Source: Selaginella tamariscina
Lineage: Eukaryota; Streptophyta; Lycopodiopsida; Selaginellales; Selaginellaceae
Assembly: GCA_003024785.1 (NCBI GenBank)
Contig: PUQB01000018.1
Span: forward strand, 173,768 to 237,767
Direction: 5' to 3'
Length of the DNA: 64,000 nucleotides
Shown here: positions 1-11,432 of the stretch, piece after piece
Layout of the letters: each line of letters starts with the position of its first letter
Numbering within the stretch: the stretch's first letter is position 1
The notes under the pieces: generated by a model
The model's input: only the letters and a program-made list of their open reading frames with translations
Databases searched by the model: none
What the model was told of the DNA's origin: nothing
Made by a program: the position numbers and the translations under genes

Positions 1-358
1 TGCCTATATAATATATGCATGATTACACACACATATACGTTTGTGCAAGTCTCTGTGTTTGTTGTTGTCTGTGTGTTGGGACATACCATATGCAGTACTT
101 TGCCATACTCTATGCCATCGAAGATATCTACGATTGCTATACAATCGAGGTAGCTTTCTACTCCCTCAAGTACGTATTCTGGTAATTTGCTGGCGAAGAC
201 ATACTCATGTTGGGACTTTTCTTGGTTGCATAGTCTCCCATGGAGAAAAAGATAGAAGGAATGAGTAAACTGAAGAATTATATAGATAGCTATGAACTCA
301 CACTAAGTGTGTTCAGCAAATTGTTTTTTATTAAATATTTACTCTCTTCTACGCACAA

Positions 359-407
<49 letters not shown>

Positions 408-515
408 TGTTGAAATATACATGTTTGTATAAACCAAGTTAGATTTAGTGTAAAGAACTGTAATTTTGTTTACAAGGAAACGATACTGATAATATTATAG
501 TTCCTTCTTTTTTGA
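1..515. other. AT-rich sequence with no recognisable gene; compound microsatellite
   Basis: No conserved coding sequence is visible. The one clear structure is a compound simple repeat at about 359-406, (TG)n running directly into (AG)n. The same TG-to-GA junction recurs in introns of the methyltransferase gene further on. Confidence 0.6.
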
Positions 516-558
516 CATGTGTGTAGTAAAGCGTATATGCAAGAACATACTATACGTT

Positions 559-571
559 GAAGATTCTAGAA
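559..571 (+). promoter_or_regulatory. Perfect three-unit heat-shock element
   Basis: GAA-ga-TTC-ta-GAA is an exact nGAAnnTTCnnGAAn array about 100 bp upstream of the ubiquitin-eS30 start codon. This is the known binding site of heat-shock factors, and plant polyubiquitin genes are commonly heat-inducible. The same array is kept in the dead inverted copy (18120-18132). That it works here is inferred from position and fit. Confidence 0.6.
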
Positions 572-607
572 TATACTAAGAATGCACGTTAAGCGAACCA
601 GAGACTT

Positions 608-616
608 CCACGTGGC
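608..616 (+). promoter_or_regulatory. G-box / ABRE-like site (CCACGTGGC)
   Basis: A palindromic CACGTG core with GGC flank lies 55-63 bp before the ATG at 671, just downstream of the heat-shock element. Such sites bind bZIP and bHLH factors. No clear TATA box is seen nearby. The site may lie in the 5' leader rather than the promoter, since the transcription start is unknown. Confidence 0.4.
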
Positions 617-646
617 ATGCCTCGTTTATTGAATATAACCGATTAG

Positions 647-1534
<888 letters not shown>

Positions 1535-2029
1535 GATCTACTACATGTGAAACATGCATAACTCTTTCCTATGAATTGAACTCTAAAAAGACAAATACGA
1601 TAAACAAAGCATTCTTTTTAGATCTAATATATTCTAAGTTTACCTTATAAAATATATTAAAAGCTTAAAGTTATATAATTAAGACATTCTTTTAAAAAGT
1701 ATTTCCTACAAACATTTTTCTAGAAAGGAAATTTCCGTATAATGAAGGTACATTATAGGATTCTAATCTAGTTTTAATAAGTATATATATTATTTAATTA
1801 GTTTAGATTTAATTTTAGCTGAGATGAAATGCTTCGTTTATTAAATTCTTACTATATTACATATAAATTTCATAAAATATATAAAAAGTATGAGCTTTTT
1901 TATTATTATTGTATGTTACTTAAATAAATATCAAAATATTAAAGACACATACACAAGGAAAAGCATTTATTACGTGTGTGTTAAACATAATTGAAAATGT
2001 ATATTTGAAATGTTAATACAAATGTATGC

Positions 2030-2289
2030 TTTAATATATTTTGTTTAAGAAATAACAATGTTCAAATGGAGACCAAGTCCTTGGATGCACATTGAAACTA
2101 AAATGGGCATGATATATGAAAATGGGAATATAAAATAAATATTAATTAATACTTAAGTTCTAATTTTTAATTAATTATTTAATAAATATATATTTAAATC
2201 TTTTTTAAATGCATATTATTCTATAAAATATTCTTTAATAATAAAAAATGTTAATTAAATATTTAAATTATTAAAAAATGGGACTATAG
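2030..2289. other. AT-rich spacer with a dispersed repeat copy
   Basis: No gene is seen. About 2080-2170 (around ACTAAAATGGGCATGATA) recurs in the same orientation at about 59735-59820, so it is a dispersed repeat of unknown type. Confidence 0.5.
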
Positions 2290-2880
2290 ACATGCCTATT
2301 TTAATTACAACGTGCATTTGGGCGGGTACAGGACGAGGTAGGCAGCGAGGTTGTGGTTGAAGGAGCAACATTTAGTGTTATGAGTGTTAGGGATGGGGAC
2401 ATGTTGCAAGATCATGTGTGAATCAATGCTACATAGCCATCGAACTTGAAGTAGAAGTTGTTGAGATGCTGCCCAAGTGGAAAATAGAGGAGTAGTGTTT
2501 AGGGTATTAGAGCACTCATGCACTAGATCTATTGCATTCCCTCTAAGGAATCCGAATTTCCTAAAGTACCATTGTTATTTTATGCTTGTGCATGTATAGG
2601 AGTTCTGATTGAGTTCCCTGATGCTGAGCATTTCATGTTTGTGTTCTCAGGCGTAGTAGAAGGAACTCTTGTTTCAATGTTGGTGGATTTCGGATCTGCC
2701 ATTTGTTTCATAAATGTTTGGTAGTTGAGTCTCAATTTCTACCCAATGGACGCTTATAATGGTGTTTGCTGATAAGAAATTCTTTACTCGATCACATTGC
2801 ATGGGTGTCAATTGACTTTGCATTGTTAATGTTAAAAACCAAGTTAAGAAGATAGGAAACAAATTGGATTATATAGATTG
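2290..2880 (+). mobile_element. Decayed Ty3/gypsy gag-protease remnant
   Basis: In the plus strand, with stop codons, a CCHC zinc knuckle can be read near 2375-2415 (C-Y-E-C, then G-H and A-R-S-C). Around 2670-2700 there is a retropepsin-like active-site stretch (LVSMLVDFGSAICFI, compare the family's VDSGATxSFI). No open frame remains. The similarity was read by eye, so the lineage is uncertain. Confidence 0.45.
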
Positions 2881-3039
2881 AACTTAACAATGATCACATA
2901 TGTCCTTCTATATTATAAGGCAACCAAATCTAGACTTAACTAAATTTAATGACCCTTATGCATATTCATATTTTATTTTGGACTTGGCTAAATTTAATGA
3001 TCCTTATTTATATCCTTATTAATATTTTAATTTGTATCC

Positions 3040-4530
3040 ATGCACCACCCCCCTCCTTCGAGAGCCAAGCTTGTCCGGATACCTACGATAAAACTCATTG
3101 ATAGTGTCAGGAGCATGTTGCAGATTCATTATGGGTTCTCAAGAACGTTCACTTGGAAGGTAGTCAACCCAATCAACCAAGTAATAAAGTTGGTGATGAA
3201 GGAACTTGGAGTCTAAGATTTTGTTAATTTCGTATTTTAAATCATTGTCTACTGTAACAAGAGCTGAAGGTGGTAAAGTTCGACTAGGAGCATGTTCAAA
3301 TGGTACAACTCAAGAAGAGAAACATGGAATACTAATGTACATCGAAGAATGAAGCTCCAACCAATAAGCTACATCGTTGATATGAGATGCCATCGGAACA
3401 AACTAAGGCATTGATAGTTGAACTTTCCACAAGCCCACATAGTCTTGATGTTACATCGAAGAAGCTAGACCTACTCATCAACCTGATAAACTAAATTGTC
3501 TTTAATATACCAATCAACATTTGTCTTTTGATGTTCCTGTACCTCTAGAAGATCTCTAAGAAGCATAGTTGGACATGCTAGAGACGGTCAAGTTGATTTT
3601 TAGCAAACGAATTTACCAAATCTTGAGCATATTAAAACTCTGTCGTGGATGTTGACTTATCAAGGCATAAAAAGGTGACATACCAGTTGATGCATGTTTG
3701 GAGTTGTTATAGAAGAACTCAACTAAGGGCAATAGCAATAACCAATCATCCTTCTGGTAGTTGATGAAGCACAATAAATATTGTTCAAGGGTTTGGATAA
3801 TACATTCTAAATAACCATTAGATTTTGGATAATAACCAAAGATAATAACTTCTTGATCTTAAGTAGCTCGAGAAGTCATTACTAAAACTTGGCGATAAAC
3901 TATGGACCACAATCATTGACAATGTTGTTGGGGAGTTCGTATAACCAAAAAACGTCCTTTATAAGTCTTTGTACATGATAGGAAATAAGTCATCTTAGTA
4001 AACGGTCCATGATGATGAGAACAATATTAAATCCTTGAGCTGGTAGCAAATCAATCACAAAGTTCATTAAGATGCAAGACTAAGGGATTATTAGAGCTAG
4101 AAGCAGTTGGAGGAGGCTATACGAGTGATGACAAGGAGCATAGGTACAAATAAATTCTTTCATCAATTAATGTAGTTAGGACCACCAATAGTTACAGTTG
4201 ATTAGTTCCATTATTCTTGTAATGCCAAAGTGACCAACAAGAGGAGTGTCGTGATAAGACTTCAACACTTGAAGTCGAGCATCACCCAGTGGAACATAAA
4301 CTAAGTTGTTATGGAGAAGCAGACTATTAGTGAATCGGAACAAATTATAGTTGAGTCATGAGATGAATAGAGTGTTACTTGCGACGTGACTCAAGATATC
4401 TTGAGCCAGCAAATTAAAAACAAATTCAGGTGGAAGTGTGTGCTTTGTTAGAAGCTACAACAACTTCTATCATCAAATTCGTGCTGGCTCATGTGGTGCT
4501 GAGACATAGTTGTCCCGAGAAAACCCTATT
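3040..4530 (-). mobile_element. Decayed chromodomain-type gypsy integrase fragment
   Basis: Read on the minus strand from right to left: an HHCC zinc-binding region (about 4330-4150, with HDTPLVGHFGI and NYWW), an integrase core (about 4080-3600, with ...MDRLL... and LPNNIVNDCGP.FIAKF), and a C-terminal chromodomain (about 3300-3050, with YLVDWVDY, SWEP-like and FYRRYPDKLGSRRRG). Stops and frameshifts are frequent and no LTRs could be assigned. The chromodomain identifies the chromovirus branch of Ty3/gypsy. Confidence 0.65.
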
Positions 4531-4584
4531 GGATCAGGGTCTTGAGCCTATAGCAAAAGCAGTAGCCTTGTTGTGAGATGATTG

Positions 4585-5100
4585 CAAATTTGTCAATCCT
4601 TTGCATTAGCTTATTATCTTGAGATTGATGGTTTGGTATAGTGGCTGAACAAAACTTTCAAAGACATGCTTGTCAAATATGTAAATCCTAACTATACAAA
4701 TTGAGATATGTGACTTTCTTATCTCCAATTTACTTATGTTTCAGCCCCTCACAAGTCAACAAGAATTTCCCCATTCAAGGCTTTGTATGGTCATGAGCTC
4801 ATATTATTGCTAACAATTGGCCTGAATCCTTAAGAGGCATCATATATGGATGGGTGGATATGGTTGGAGCATTTAAACTAAGTTCTTCTGTTGCTCTATG
4901 CATAAGTAAGAGAGTAATTAGCTCAAGCTCATGAGTACCAGTGCAGGACTTACAATCAACGACATAGAGATCCATCTCAATACCAAGTTAGAGATTTGGT
5001 TCTAGTCAAGTTTCTGAGGCTAGGGGATCAAACTCATGTGGCAAGACTTCAACCTCGTTGGGTTGGATCTTAGAATGTTAAGGAGCAGTTAGGGATGCAA
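4585..5100 (+). mobile_element. Decayed gypsy integrase C-terminal fragment, opposite orientation
   Basis: Plus-strand reading gives the end of an integrase core and the following GPY-type region (LAYHLEIDGLV, LNKTFKDMLVKYVNPNYTN, then RISPFKALYGHEL). It is closer to the element at 23026-28035 than to the chromovirus fragment it abuts. The two fragments lie tail to tail near 4550, so at least two elements or an inversion are involved. A TATA-like TATAAATA at about 5258 could belong to a lost LTR. Confidence 0.55.
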
Positions 5101-5976
5101 ATATATCGTGAGACGTTGTCTTCTGTTCCACCAATGGACATTCGCGTAAGGAGAAGTGCAATCTTGGTGGGCAAAGTTTGAATTATAAGGGCAGGATGGT
5201 GTAAGGTCACAAGGTTATTTATAGCCACGTGGACTCTAATTCCGACGTAGTAGCCTTGTATAAATACCCTGTATTTGGAAGCCCTAAAGAGGTGGTATTT
5301 CACTTTTAAGCCTCTCATTAATTACAATGTAAATTTAAAATATACTTCATCATTGATATCTAACCCCATATATAAAATATTATTAAGATATTTTAAAATT
5401 TTCATGTATAAATAAAACTTAATTTTAAAAAGAGATGAGAGTTCAAAATTGGATAATGCATTATTTATCATTAACTTCAAAAATATATTAATATTGATAC
5501 TAAAATATAATTTGAGATTTTCTAGGGTAAGAAGCCTATTATGCAAGTGCTTAAACATTGTCTTTATTCTAAATTTATATGTAATTTGTTACAACTTAAG
5601 TTCATTTATTTCCAAATGACTAAGCTTCTCAAACCAATACATAAAGACGTTAACTACAAAAATCAAACCATTTCCATACAATATAAGCTATAGATCATGG
5701 TTTTTATGTTTAATTAATTTTCTTTTGTTGTTATTTCATTTTCCCTTATATTCATAAATAACATTTAATATTCTAATTTATATTTTGTTCTTAGCCCTAG
5801 CAATAATAATTTAACCTGAAATATTCAGAATTAAATTGAGATTTATTTAATACGATCGACTAACTAAAAGTGAGGAATTAAAAATAAAATGATGAGGAGG
5901 AATTTTTCAAAGGTAATTTTTATTTTCATGTATAGTTTTCTAAAAATATTTAATGACACTTGATTAAATTATCCCT

Positions 5977-6075
5977 AAATACTCAAGTGCACTAATTAGA
6001 ATTATTTCATAAATACTCAAGTGCATTAATCAGAATTATTTCATAAATATTCAAATGCACTAATCAAAGTTATTT
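5977..6075. repeat. Three-copy tandem repeat, about 34-bp unit
   Basis: Three successive units contain AAATACTCAAGTGCACTAAT followed by AGAATTATTTCAT, with a few substitutions between copies. No function can be assigned. Confidence 0.75.
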
Positions 6076-6424
6076 TCTACTATTGTATAACTAGGGCTCA
6101 TTAATATAATTCAGTAAATACTAATAATTAATTCAGAAAATAAAAGTAAAGTCATAATAATAATTGCATAATGGTTGTTTACTTTATGTTAGACACTTTA
6201 AAGAAATTATTTAGGAATTTAAGAAGTGCTTCAATAACACTCATAGTATTTACATATTAACTAGTAAAAATCATTGGTTTGCTTAAGATAACCGTTTTAC
6301 ATCTATTTATATTTACAAATGTAATTTGTGAGATCTATACATACCTATATATATATATGGTGTATATACATGGTATTAACCTATTAAGTAATACACTAAT
6401 TATAATAGTATAACATATGGAGGA

Positions 6425-6510
6425 TTGAATTTGGTCCATCCATTTTTGTATATAAGTAGGGGTTTAAACCTCAATTAATATATCTACTCTTGTATCCTCA
6501 TCACTCACAA
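6425..6510 (+). mobile_element. LTR-like fragment related to the 7622 element
   Basis: The order 'GATTGAATTTGGTCCATCCA ... TTTTGTATATAAGTAGGGGTTT' parallels the promoter part of the LTR at 7622-7781 (ATTGGATTCAATTTGGACC ... TTTTGTATATAAGTTAGGGTTT), including the TATATAAG box. It looks like part of an old solo LTR. Its ends are not defined. Confidence 0.4.
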
Positions 6511-7621
6511 TAATGTAATGTAACTACAGTATATACTTTACAAGAGTTGTTACAAGAGTTGTTTGTGTTATGAAGGAAAAAAAAAAATTCTTATAAAAGG
6601 GAATAAAGTATGTGGAATGCTGATGTCCATTTTCAACACTAAGGACTATGAAATAGTAATAATTTGTTTAAAAGGCCCAAGAACTAGTATTGTTTATGTT
6701 ATGTTGTTAAAGATTTATTTTTTTCCACACGGAAGAGAGTAATGTAAGATAACTACGGTATATACCTTACACTTAAAGGTATATACGGAGCTTAACCATG
6801 GAATGTTCTAGAAGTTAATAAAGATATTTATAATATAATTAATTTTATAATTAAAACAATCTATATTTGGTTTAAAACAATTTAAATATGATGAAAGATA
6901 ACATGTGATGTAAGTACAACCATGCGTGTCTGGATCATGAATCGTGACTTGTGATGTGAGTACAACCATGCATGTATAGATCGCGACCTGTATTATATGT
7001 TGTCTCGAGTTTCTTACAAAGTTTTTTTACCATTCTTCAAAGTCAAAGATATAAATTTATTTTGGTCATGTACTATGTTAAATTTACTTTAGCCACATGC
7101 CTTATTAAATGTACCATGGCATAAAATGAAGAAGCCTCGATAAATCAATTTCATTAAAGAATAAGTAATAATGTCAAAAACCTCCTCTTTACATGTTATT
7201 TAAAACTCAAAGTCTTTTACCAAAGTTATTAATATGTCATTTGCTACAATAATAATGATTATATGTGTCGCAATCAAAATTTAAATACACTTATGCAACA
7301 ACAGTAATATCACCATTAGTACCCAATTTCAATTAAAAATTTAATTTTAATGCACTAAGTCCTATATACTATGGCCCTCAAAAAGTTACACTGTAGAACA
7401 ACTATTCTATGCATTTACTGTGATACTCTAAGTCACATTGCAGAGTGTCACCTTGAGATCATCACACAAACATTATGCATGTTGTCTCTCCACACATATT
7501 ATGCAAAATAAATTCACAGACTAGCAATCCGTATATTGCAAGAATATATCTGATGGTGAAGATTGCAGGAAAATTAAGGCAGGGATTTTAGTTTACTTAA
7601 ATTCTAAGTTAAAACATGTTC

Positions 7622-7781
7622 TGTAAGATTCACGTGTACGACTGCATGTGCACATATTATTATTAGCATAGTGGATTTTGATAGCCGTCGGATTGGATTC
7701 AATTTGGACCACTCGCTTTTGTATATAAGTTAGGGTTTCTGAACTAATGGATATACACATTTCTATATTCCGAGCTCTCAC
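7622..7781 (+). repeat. 5' LTR of the rearranged element
   Basis: 160 bp from TGTAAGATTC to GAGCTCTCAC, matching 16828-16987 at the same length. It contains a TATATAAG promoter box at about 7721. The sequence just inside, GTTGGTGGAGGTGAGG, is the probable primer-binding site; its TGGTGGAG start would pair with a tRNA 3' end ending CUCCACCA (for example alanine tRNA). The tRNA identity is a guess. Confidence 0.75.
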
Positions 7782-7927
7782 GTTGGTGGAGGTGAGGGGC
7801 ACCTCTAATTGTCCCTACGGAGTGCTCAGATTTGTGTCTTTTTATTAATTTTTTTTATCTTTTTAGGTCTACCTTTTCCATTGTCTAGATCTATTCCTTT
7901 CTTGTAGATTCTGTCTTTTCTTCGTTC

Positions 7928-8640
7928 ATGGATTCACAACAGGCAAATCCTTTGTCTGTGGAGCAGTTACTCATGCAGTTATTGGATGCCATGCGTATGC
8001 AATTGAACAATCATTCTCAGTTGATGGCAGCATTCACGGTCCAAAATACTCCTCCTACTCATGTTGCAAACCCCCGTGTCCGACCGGATTTCTTTTGCAG
8101 AAATCCTGGAGATGATGTGTACCATTGGTTTGACCACTTCATTGTGGTTGCCACATATCATTCGTGGGATGGTGCTCAGTGTTTGCGTGAGTTTCCTACT
8201 TGTCTTCAAGGGACAGCGTTGCAATGGTACAATGGTCTGGACGTTGCAACTCGTGGAGATTGGAATATTCTTTTAGAGATCTTCAAACGTGCATTTAGGC
8301 ATGCGGACGACTGTGATGATGCTTTTCAGCAGTTGCATTGTATTCGTCAGGAGCCATCTGAGTCGGTGATGTAGTTTAGTGTTCACTTTCAAAGCCTTTT
8401 GCTGCGTGCAGAACCTAACATGTCGGAACGCATCAAGTTAGGTATGTTGTGGTCAGCACTTCGTCAAGACCTTGTGGGGCTTGTGCATGCACTAGCTTCA
8501 GTGACTCTTGACGATGCTTTGAGGCTGGCACAACGATATGAGTCGTCACCTCTCCCACTTGCGCCTTCACGTGCTCTCGTTCCACTTCATGTTGGGGATG
8601 GACCTGCTCCAATGGAGGTTGAGGCTGTTGCCGCTCATGT
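7928..8640 (+). pseudogene. Ty3/gypsy gag (capsid), interrupted by one stop
   Basis: The first 148 codons run from MDSQQANPLSVEQLLMQLLD through the retrotransposon capsid region (RVRPDFFCRNPGDDVYHWFD, LREFPTCLQGTALQWYNGL, DAFQQLHCIRQEPSESVM). A TAG at 8372-8374 breaks the frame, which then continues in phase (FSVHFQSLLLRAEPNMSERI ... PLHVGDGPAPMEVE). The zinc knuckle is missing, because the sequence switches to an inverted protease fragment after about 8645. The start is the first ATG after the leader. The protein forms retroelement particles; this copy is non-functional. Confidence 0.75.
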
Positions 8641-8952
8641 ACCAGCAGAGGTGGAAGCAAATGGATGAAGTGGAATAGAAGTAAGAGGAATGGAACAAAG
8701 ACGAGGGAGAGTCAAACAAGGGGGAGACTTTTCAAAGTCACACTTGGCATGATTGCGAGTCAACCAATCCATACCAAGAATAAGGTGAAAAGCTTGACTC
8801 GGCACCACCCGTAAAGATTGAAGCTTGAGCTTACAATCATTCACACGAACAACAATGTCCACATTGGTTATCTGTCGTTTCTCCGATATGCTTATGTCAC
8901 TGGAGTTCAAAGTTCCATTGGTACTTCCCCATATAAGCTCTTGTATGGTCAT
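8503..8952. repeat. 450-bp direct repeat, left copy
   Basis: Same length as 13251-13700, with only about eight substitutions noticed by eye. The unit is itself a composite: end of gag (+), protease end (-), integrase piece (+). The left copy ends exactly where telomere-type heptamers begin. Confidence 0.85.
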
Positions 8953-8977
8953 AACCCTAAACCCTAAACCCTAAACC
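8953..8977. repeat. Interstitial telomere-type repeat (CCCTAAA, about three units)
   Basis: Three CCCTAAA-type heptamers sit exactly at the breakpoint between the integrase piece and unrelated DNA. In the matching copy (13700) the integrase reading continues instead. Short telomeric tracts at junctions are a known scar of double-strand break repair in plants. Confidence 0.7.
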
Positions 8978-11432
8978 CAAGGGGGTGGAGGTTTAAGTGC
9001 ATGTACCTCCTCAGAAAGTCGGTGTTCAATGAGAATTGAAAGTTGATATTGATTTTCAATATCAATTTATTTTAGAGTCGAATACGATTATTCAAAAGAC
9101 GGTTTCTTGACTCTGCATCATGGTCGAAAATGTGGGCACTTAAAGAACAAATAAAGTATGTATCTTCAATCTTTCGGAATATTGAAAAATAGAACTATTC
9201 TTGACTCAAGGTTTGATTGTATTCCTTGGGTTAGTTGTTAGTTCTATCTCAAGGTTTGATGGTGTTCCTTGAGTTGGTTCAATATTCTTGTAAGTATGAT
9301 ATTGTGTAGCGGGATTAGCTCAAGAAGATGGTGTCCCTTCTTGATGATTGTAGTTCAAGGTTCGTCCAATATCCGGTTCGAGAATATGAGGTTTCCTATC
9401 ACCTCATCTTTGAGATATTTATATTCTAAACTTTGCAGAATTTGTGACAATTTTTCAAGATTGGTTATAAATGACTTGTCAAAGTATGGTATGATATCTC
9501 TTCAATATTGAGTTTGGAGCGCTCAATATCAAACTTGGTTATGATCACATGAGGTGGCCGTAATCATATAATATAAAGACTCAAGTGGATTTGAGTCTGA
9601 CACTTTGGTAAGGCACTACCTTAGTGTTATAACTTGAAACGTGTTTTCAAGTTAGTTGAGAAATGAGACATTTCTCAATACATTGCTTGAGGGGCAATGT
9701 GATACTTTCTGGATTGCTAGGTGTCTAGAGTGAATAATGTATCTTAGTTCAATGTACTGAACTAGATATTTTATTCATGTTTGGGGAGATCTATTGAATT
9801 ATAAGGTATGACTAAAACATGAAGTTGATATAACACTTCAGTGTTATGATAACATTTATGTGGAGGTTGATATCTTACTAAATCAATTAGATGAACCAGA
9901 CACTAGTTCATGATTCCTCTTAGTCTCTGAACAAGGAATACTGTCATAACATTATATGTCCATCTCAAAACTCAAGTTCGGTTCATGTAAACTAAGACCA
10001 TGTCTATATTATAGTTGTAGCATTTGATAAATTGATATGATTGTAAGTTTATATCCACTAGTATAACAACTAGTTGATAAGCTTAGGATTTGAACGTTAA
10101 AACGATCATTATCCATTCGAGAGTATCAATATCGAAATTGCAACTATTTATAGAATAAGGATTAGTTTAAAAAGATGTTTATCAAAACACTAATTGCTTC
10201 AATTAGTGAAAATGCTATACTTCGGTATAGTGTTGAGAAACATTTACGAAATCAGTTTAAGAGTTGGAAATAAATATAATGTTATGGAGGCGTGCAGTAT
10301 TCGATTCAGAGAGACTCTTATCGTGAAACTAAGTTTAAAATTGGTATTTTGAACTTAGTAGATAAGAGTTAGGAAGTATTGAATGGCATCTAGTATGATG
10401 TGCTCTTTGGGGAATGAGTACAATGAGGACAATTAAGAGCGTGTTATCTAAAGTTGTCGATTGAGGCACTAGAGATGGGTTGAATTTCCTGGTTTCCACA
10501 TTGGTTTGTAAGAAAGGTATGTTAGCTTATCTGGTCCCTGAACTGGTCGGTGTTATGAAAGAGTACAAAGTTGGTTGAAAGACGAATGGTAGGCTATCAC
10601 ACTTGGTGCGGATTTGACTGAATTTGATTCCTATCGGGAATAAATTTATGTTAATAACACACCAAGTGGATGGCAGTTGGTAGATTGGCAAGACCTTGTT
10701 GTATACATGTGTACAGCCATGCGCCTCTGTGATCGCCTCTGGCCAGATTGACATGTTTACAAAGAACAGGGTTTTACGAATTGTACTCTTGTATCGGAAA
10801 AGAGCTTGATTCCGATAAAAGTCTCATACTTAGTCTGCGTAACTATATACTAACAAGGGATAGGTATAGTAGCAGACCCTTATGAAAAGGGGTAATGAGA
10901 AACACCGAGGGATGCAGAAAGTGAGCTATAATACCGTAACATGTGGAAATGTGGAACAATTGGAGAAATGAAGGCGTTTGGTTAAGCACTTGAGATGGAC
11001 GTCAAAGTGCTTGTTGTGCTAAGACGACAGGTCGTCAATAGCGTTTGATATTAAGGAATAAAGCAAGTCTTTATTTCTTATTAACCAAGGGGCCGGCAAC
11101 AACACTAACTAGAGGCCTCCAATATAAATTCTAGTTAAGTAAAGAAATTAACCAGTGTTGTGTGCGTCGGGTGACAGACTTTGCAGACGTGCAAAAGGTC
11201 TCCAGGTGACTTCATGTCGCAGGTGGTGCCTCCGGCAGCTGGGTTTACGACTCAGTGAACGACGGTTCTGAAGTACTTGGCTTCGCGTAATGCAAGGGGG
11301 GTAATGAAATTATGTGAACTTTTGGCTAACTCCGCATAGAGTGATATGTTAGTTTTGGTTAGTTTTTTCTAACATTATCTAGTCTTGGAGTTGGACGTCA
11401 ACGAGGACGTTGACATTTTCAAAGGCGGGGAG
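8978..11432. other. Foreign block inside the rearranged element, no recognisable gene
   Basis: About 2.45 kb without convincing coding sequence. It contains short internal repeats (two or three versions of 'CTCAAGGTTTGATGGTGTTC' near 9205-9270). Its right end reads like the 3' end of a gypsy internal region: a short stretch encoding DVNEDVDIFKGGE, then a purine-rich tract AAAGGCGGGGAG (about 11420-11431), then TGTGTCATAG. I take it as the truncated internal part of another LTR element. Confidence 0.35.

Larger units (their letters stand above)
5300..7621. other. AT-rich intergenic DNA
   Basis: No gene is recognisable. It holds a short tandem repeat (5977-6075) and an LTR-like fragment (about 6425-6510), both listed separately. 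About 6905-6985 contains an imperfect duplication around GTACAACCATGC. The rest is low-complexity A+T sequence. Confidence 0.5.
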
